From contig JAWUZG010000016.1 in NCBI GenBank assembly GCA_036785705.1, positions 4,278,001 through 4,342,000 of the forward strand: a stretch of DNA of 64,000 bases. The letters are read 5' to 3'. The position numbers were made by a program, and so were the translations under genes. Shown here one piece after another: positions 57,991 to 64,000 of this stretch. Origin of the DNA: Acanthornis magna (lineage: Eukaryota; Chordata; Aves; Passeriformes; Acanthizidae). The notes beneath the pieces were generated by a model, which searched no databases, was not told the origin of the DNA, and saw only the letters and a list, made by a program, of their open reading frames with translations. Each line of letters starts with the position of its first letter. Position 1 is the first letter of the stretch.

Positions 57991-58010
57991 TTTTTTTTTT
58001 TTTTTTTTTT
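57991..58010 (-). repeat. (T)20 homopolymer
   Basis: Twenty T residues on the + strand, equivalent to poly(A) on the EVL coding strand. No poly(A) signal or duplication flanks it that I can see. Confidence 0.9.
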
Positions 58011-61000
58011 ATATCGAATCTCTGAAAATCCCTGAAGTCACAGGGGAAAAAGGACCCAGCCAATGTAATGGACAGAAGTTCAATCAGCTGATATTTACAC
58101 ACGTAGCTGGTCAAACATCATCTCTAGTTTTGCTTAACTATATGATTTATAACACATTAGATCAGAAATGTATATATACACTCAGTGTCTCCTGGTGCAG
58201 CACCCAAGGCACCAAGAGCACCATGGTCTATTCTTGGCCCATCTCCACACACAGCCTTGCAAGGCAAGGCTCTCTGTTTTCATCTTCTTCCTGGTTCACT
58301 ACTGATATGACAGTAAACCTCTCAGGGCAGCCTTTTCCACCACGTGGAGAACAGCAGGGCCCCATACATGCATTGAAGCAACATGTACACATAGAAAACA
58401 CCATATTATAAACACTCTTTTTGCATCTAGTTAATGGTCAAGATCCAGACAAGATCCGTTTTACCAAGATTTAAATTCCAACACAGCTGTAAGACAACTG
58501 TGATGGGTACCTGTACCTGGAGAGAGTACTGGACAGAAGAGAACTTTTCTATGAAACACAACTAAATGGACATATATTTTGGGATTTATGAAAAAGAAAA
58601 TATATGAAAAAATATTATTAGAAATAGGGAATTTGATAATTAAGTCACAGTCTAATAAATTAAAAAGATAAACAAATTATTGAAATACAGTACCTGATCC
58701 AATTCACACTTACATGCAAACCCAAGCTATCTGCTTAAGAGAAGTAAAAGTCACACTAACTAGGAAAGCTCAGAGTAAACACACTCATGTCTGCAAATCC
58801 CCATTTCCAGAAGAGCTAACAGGAACTGACAATTACAGGCAGGTTATTATGAAGAAAAAAATAGGCAAATATCCCATTAACTATAGCAGGTATAAAATGC
58901 TGCCCTTGTTCATATCTACTTTTAAAAAACACTCTCTATTCCATGAGTACAATGCTATTCACTAGCAGTAAAGACAGAAGCAATCCAACCCATTGATTCA
59001 GAAGTCATCATCCCACGTTCTTGCTGTAATGACTTCTCCTGATTTAACAGCCCTGACTAACGCCAGCATATCCTCAACCTGATGGGTCATTTCTCTCAAA
59101 TATTATCTCAGCCTTCTACTGCCCACCTGCCAGAATTAAAAGCAAATTAAAGACAAACAATCCATCAACAAGCTACAACTGCAGGTGGTTTCCCAGCACA
59201 ACAGGATGGCGGCACAGAACATCTCCACACAAAAATGCCCTGGTGCGAACATCCCTTCCCCCTTCCCAGGAGGGCTCCCAAAGGAGCACGGCATGCAAGC
59301 GACAGGGCGTGCAAGGCAGCGGGGAGGCTTCCATCACCTACAAGACATTCGGCACAGGACGATGCAGTCACAGTGGCAGAGGCAGAAGCAGTGCCAGATC
59401 CATTCCCTGCTGACCATAGTATGGCCGCAGCCTCCTCAGCGCACTGCCCGCGGCACCCTCCTCATGCCCGGCACTCCCTGCTGCAGACCAGGTTTCACCA
59501 GGTGTAATCAATCCCCTGCTGCAGCAGCACAGTGGGCTCGGCCATGTAAATATTTAATTGGACCCTTTGCCTCACCTATCACAACACTTTGGGGTGTTTG
59601 AAGCCAGACTTCATTGTCTGGACTTTCACATAATACCGTGAAAGTAAGAGAGAAATTGCATTTTCTGCCTCCTGCCCCAATCGGACCTCCCTATGTTCAC
59701 CTACATGCAAACAATTACAATAAAAGAAAAGTATAAATAAATGGAAAGTTCAGTTGTCCTGGGTAAAAAAATTGCTGCAATTGAACATGCAGGATCAAGT
59801 TCACTGGCAGTGTAGCTTCTGAAGTCAAAGAGGTGCAGTGATAAATGTTGATCACTAGTCTTAAAATGTAAGTGCGAACAAGATGGCTTCAGAAATATGT
59901 ATATATGGCTTAAAATCCCCATCTACTATTACATTTTCAGTACTCTTTATCATTATATTGTTCCCGACCTCCTCTGATCCCAATACTTCACCCTTTTCGC
60001 TTTGCCTGCTAATTACTTTCCTCTTCTATATTTAAGTGTGGCAGGTCTTCCAGAGGCAATCCAGTTGAAGTCAGTGAAGAGTTTGTATGAGGAGGCTAAA
60101 CAGAATATTTATTCGCTGTCCACCTTATCACCTTTGATCCATTTCTTTCCCTTTTCCTTGCCTTTGCGTTATCCTCTCTGCTGGGGACTTCACACAGCCT
60201 AATGCTCTACTCCTCAAGCAAATTCATAGCTTCAGTGGCACTTCTCTGATGTAGATCAATTAGTATTTTGACCCACTGAACTCAGCAGGTAATAACTTTT
60301 ATCTAATACCTGATTTTTATAATATGCTGAATAAAAGCTGCAAGTTATTGCGAGTTACCTATGGTTACACCAGGTGAAACCCAGGTGGAACAAATTCATA
60401 ATTAGCAATGTATCAGAGCCACTCCTATCCTTCTCAGACAATACTTGTTCATCATAACCGAGAAGTTGCTCACTCTCTGTACTTGCCTCCCACAACATTC
60501 TCAGAATGACTGATGTGTAGATATTCTAATAGCAAAGCTGCTTATCATATGTTTTCTAGTGCTTGCTGCTATGAATTATTTATGTCCCATTTTAAGTCTA
60601 CAATATCAATACCTCTCAGGTATTCCCCACTATCAGATGGAGCAAAACAAGCATTAAGTAATCAATATCTGAGACAGCAAAAACTCCGTTAATAGCAAAC
60701 TATCTTTTTCCCTATGGCACACAGATGGTCTAAACTCTACCTGTATATGCTCTTTGTTTTTTGCTTGCTGGCTTATAAAGCCATTAGAGGCACACCAGAA
60801 AGAGAAGTATTAAATTCAAACCCGAGAGTAAATTCAGGGTCTCACAGCCATTAATGCCAAGGGTTTTATGTAATTGCATTCTCAGCATTTAAGAAGATTC
60901 AGGAGTATATTTAAATGAACAAAAATGACATTAAAATTGTAAAACTGTAGGCCATGTTTTATGTTCAGGACTCCAGATTTCCTAGAGAACATGGTATCAT

Positions 61001-63948
61001 CAATCCACTGCATTTTCAGTTTTGAGGGCACTTCAAATCCTTTTTATTCTCCTGTGCTTCTTCCCTGTATCTCACACTGAAGGACCGAAGGGAAGCATCT
61101 GGCTGATGTAGAATATCAGCTCAGGTCTCCGAAGTGCTCGCTTATCCTGCAACACAATTGGAACCACCCGCTCTTTCAAAAGAAAACAGTATTACACAAA
61201 TGTAGGCAATTTAAAACACTACATCAAACTAATGACAGAGTCTGTAAACCCAGAGATGTACAACAATTCTGTTACAAGAATGCATCTAACTCTTTCAGTG
61301 ACTTATTTGGCTGAGATTATGTTACCCCATATTTTCTTTATTATTGTCTTACAGAACTATCTCTTACACAGGCAGGCTGTGGTTTCTACAGGGTTAAATA
61401 TGGTCATGACTAATAAAAATCCAAAAAACCTCCTTCAAGGCCAAACAGCATCTCAAAGACTCTCAAACTGATCTAATAGAGATTAACGAATTCCTACAGA
61501 TCCTTCGGCAGACTTACCACCTGTACAGCAAACTCCCTGCCAACAGTCTGCCATGGAGCCAGAAAACCAGCGAGTGGGTGTGATAACTCCTCCCTCCACC
61601 CCAACTCCACCCTCCTCCCGAAAATTAACATAATATTTTTAAATAGCTCATTCAAACATAATGTGGGGCAGCAGAGTCAGGGCTACCATGTGGCTGAGTA
61701 AATGGCAGAGCAGGTAAGCTCATGTGGGCTGGGAACAGCTTCTCTCAGGGACTCCACCATCACTTCTGACTCTGAAATAAAGATTGGTATCCACAATCCC
61801 ACCAGCAAGAAAGAGACTGACCCCTTGAAAGTGGAAATTGCAGCATGGCCCACAGGAAAAATAATTAAAGACCTTGAGAAGGCAGTTTCCCCAGAGAGTA
61901 CGACATGAGATTTCTGTTTTGGATAAACAAAGTTATGACTTGCTGGACACTATCAGTGTTCATCCAAATTTGGGAAAAAAATCTGCTGTGGCAAAGAGCA
62001 TTGTGAAAATACATTTATAATACCTGCAATGGGATTCCTAAGATGTGGTATGTGTGCCACCAGCTGCAGGCAAGGGATATCTCTTAAAAGGGATACTCTA
62101 TCGTGCAGTACTGGGCATAAAACACAGCCGGAAATCTTCTAATTTCTTATTAGAAATTACTTGACCTTCACAAGGTTACAGGTGAGCCTGCCTGTGACAG
62201 CACAGATGATTCCTGAATGAGGAACACTTGCAGATGCTGTGCACCTAAAGAGATTTTATGCAACAATTCAATTGACCACCTCTTACTCCTGTATATAAAA
62301 AACCCTTGACCTCATTTTGAGCATGAACCAATACCAGCTGGCTGGAAGGCAAGCACTCCCCCAACTAACTGCTCCTGTAATCCCTGCAACAGGAAATCAA
62401 TTGTGCAAATTGCATTTTGACAAATATAAATCATTACTGCCAAAAGGGTTACATGCCTCTCTCTTGATGCCCAGCGCTTACCTGGTGCAGCAGTCCGCTG
62501 GAAGGAGATGTGCTAGAAAAATGCTTCTTTTTAAAACAGAAGTTGGGAAACACTAATTCCACAATCTGCAGCAGTAAAAATAAAGGACAGCTCTGATCCT
62601 GCAAGTGGTAGCAGGCAGGCAGGTGACTCTCCTACATGAAGCCTTTTGCAGGAAGGCTGTAATTATCTGGTTGAGCACCTACTGATTGTATCTGGAGACT
62701 GTGTGCATAGGAGCCAATATGCAGTTGATACAACTCATGTCATTTTACTTTCTGTACATTTTGTCCTTAATTGAAAAGGTTGCTTTCCTTTTTTATTCCT
62801 AATATCTATTACCCATGCTTGAGGAGGCACTTAACAGCACATTAGACAGCTAAGAAGCCAGAGGCTGTGCCAAAGCTGAAATAACACTATGAAATGAATT
62901 GAGTGCTTGGTTTCATTTTAGTAGCATCTTTATCAACTGGCAGTCTGAGCAGGTTTGTACTTTAGAGAGCCCTGGAAAACACTCAAGAAGGAGAACAATG
63001 AACTTTTAAGTTCCTCAGCCAGACAAAATATACTAAAAAAGCCATTGTCATGCCATTGACCAGATCTTTGTAGTTCTCAAGATGAAAACTCATTCCTCTA
63101 ATTAAGGGTCAGTGTCAGATGTTTTGTTATACCGGTATAAGCTGTTTACACTGAACCAGCATTAACTTTTTATATTGCATTTCTCCGCTCTCAACCTCCA
63201 TTTCCACCATCAATTCCAAAGGACTCCTGGGTACTGTGCCAAGGAGAGCTGAAGTGTTTCCCAGTAGTACATGATGCTTGAGGGATGGCTGCTATTCCCC
63301 AGACAACACATCCACATACCCTAGCAATTAGGTTGGAGTAGCACTGCATGGAGCAGATTTAAGACCTGGGTGAAAGCAGCCTGTTCATCTCCACATTTTG
63401 TCTCTCTGGAGCTGCTTCCTGCACAGACACTTGGCTGAGTCCATGCCAAGCCAGGACTCTTAAGCTGATGGATCCTCTCCTGAGTTTCAGTACCTGAAGT
63501 ACAGGCACAAGTGAGTGAGACCAACCAAGGAATACAGCCTGTAACCTTTACTTCTGGCATGGACAGCCCAGATTCAGGTGCTTGAATCAAGACTCGCCCA
63601 TAGGAGCAAGAAGACCCACCTAGCACAGCATCTATTTCAGAACTAGCCCCTAAACACATATTTCCAATTACAAACAATTTTAAATGGGATGAAAGACTGA
63701 AAATGTCTGCCAAGAAATAGAGAGCAAGAAGCATTCCAGGCAAATGCAAGTCTCACAGACTAAGCCCAGAAAAACCCTGTCAACTCAAGTAAAAATTATA
63801 GTTACCAGAAAATTATCTGCATTGGAGCATCTTGTACTGATGCCATTCTCTAATAATATGCTCTGATTAAATCATGTCAGTGTTTGTGGCACTAAATTAA
63901 ACTATATTTAAAAGACATGTTTACACTTTGCATATCTTTTCTTTGCAG

Positions 63949-63993
63949 GGCAGTGCTAAGAGCAGAATAGCTGCACAGGAAAGATGAAGGCTG
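63949..63993 (+). other. Exon-like segment on + strand at right edge
   Basis: A 45-nt segment is bounded by a good acceptor (TCTTTTCTTTGCAG) and a perfect donor (CTG followed by GTAAGTC). It contains an ATG near its end (ATG AAG GCT G). Its strand is opposite to EVL. It could be an exon of an antisense non-coding RNA or of an unseen gene, or chance. Confidence 0.25.
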
Positions 63994-64000
63994 GTAAGTC

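Larger units (their letters stand above)
50704..64000 (-). other. EVL: Large EVL intron (runs off the window)
   Basis: Upstream of the exon at 50,640-50,703 I see no further EVL exon. No EVH1-coding segment (QQVVINYSIVKGL, FHQWRDARQVYGLNFA or similar) was found on the - strand, so the EVH1 exons and promoter are beyond 64,000. The human intron at this position hosts the microRNA miR-342. I looked for its mature sequence on the - strand and did not find it. Apart from low-complexity tracts and a + strand exon-like segment at the very end, nothing stands out. Confidence 0.75.

Noticed and set aside
50704..64000. miR-342 hairpin and EVL EVH1 exons
   Set aside because: Expected from human gene structure as I recall it. 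I searched by eye for the mature microRNA sequence and for EVH1-coding segments on the - strand and found neither.

Overview
This is a gene-sparse stretch of vertebrate nuclear DNA, almost certainly from a bird. Several truncated CR1-type LINE copies, including one ending in the ATTCTGTG-type 3' direct repeats, point to Aves. The only two protein-coding genes I can support are DEGS2 and EVL, which are neighbours in other vertebrates. Genes are spliced, and no bacterial-style operons, CRISPR arrays or mobile-element proteins were seen. I could not place it more finely than a bird. All splice sites were read by eye from reading frame, phase, splice consensus and remembered family sequence.

Layout. 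Positions 1-11,600 are non-coding flank upstream of DEGS2. They hold an old CR1 fragment, a TA microsatellite, an orphan CpG island at about 7.56-8.06 kb and a CR1 3' end at about 9.9-10.3 kb. DEGS2 lies on the + strand: exon 1 at 11,688-11,769 inside a CpG-island promoter with a TATA-like box, exon 2 at 20,347-21,089 and exon 3 at 26,187-26,330, with a likely poly(A) signal at 26,502. The three exons join to an intact 322-residue sphingolipid delta4-desaturase/C4-hydroxylase with all three histidine boxes. Positions 26.5-30.9 kb are the tail-to-tail spacer. EVL lies on the - strand from its poly(A) signal at about 30,958 to beyond the right edge. Eleven exons, from just after the EVH1 domain to the stop codon, are present between 31,509 and 50,703. 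The EVH1 exons and promoter lie beyond 64,000, so 50,704-64,000 is part of a large intron.

The two genes have unrelated jobs. DEGS2 modifies ceramide precursors in the ER. EVL is an Ena/VASP actin-filament elongation factor. The best candidate for something undescribed is a large, perfectly in-frame cassette exon of EVL at 45,257-46,117 (861 nt, 287 residues, phase 1 to phase 1). It is rich in proline and serine and sits between the LERER-like/PKA-site exon and the proline-rich core. The exon just before it ends in a non-canonical GC 5' splice site, which suggests regulated splicing at this point. The known alternative 21-residue EVL-I exon is also present at 35,284-35,346.
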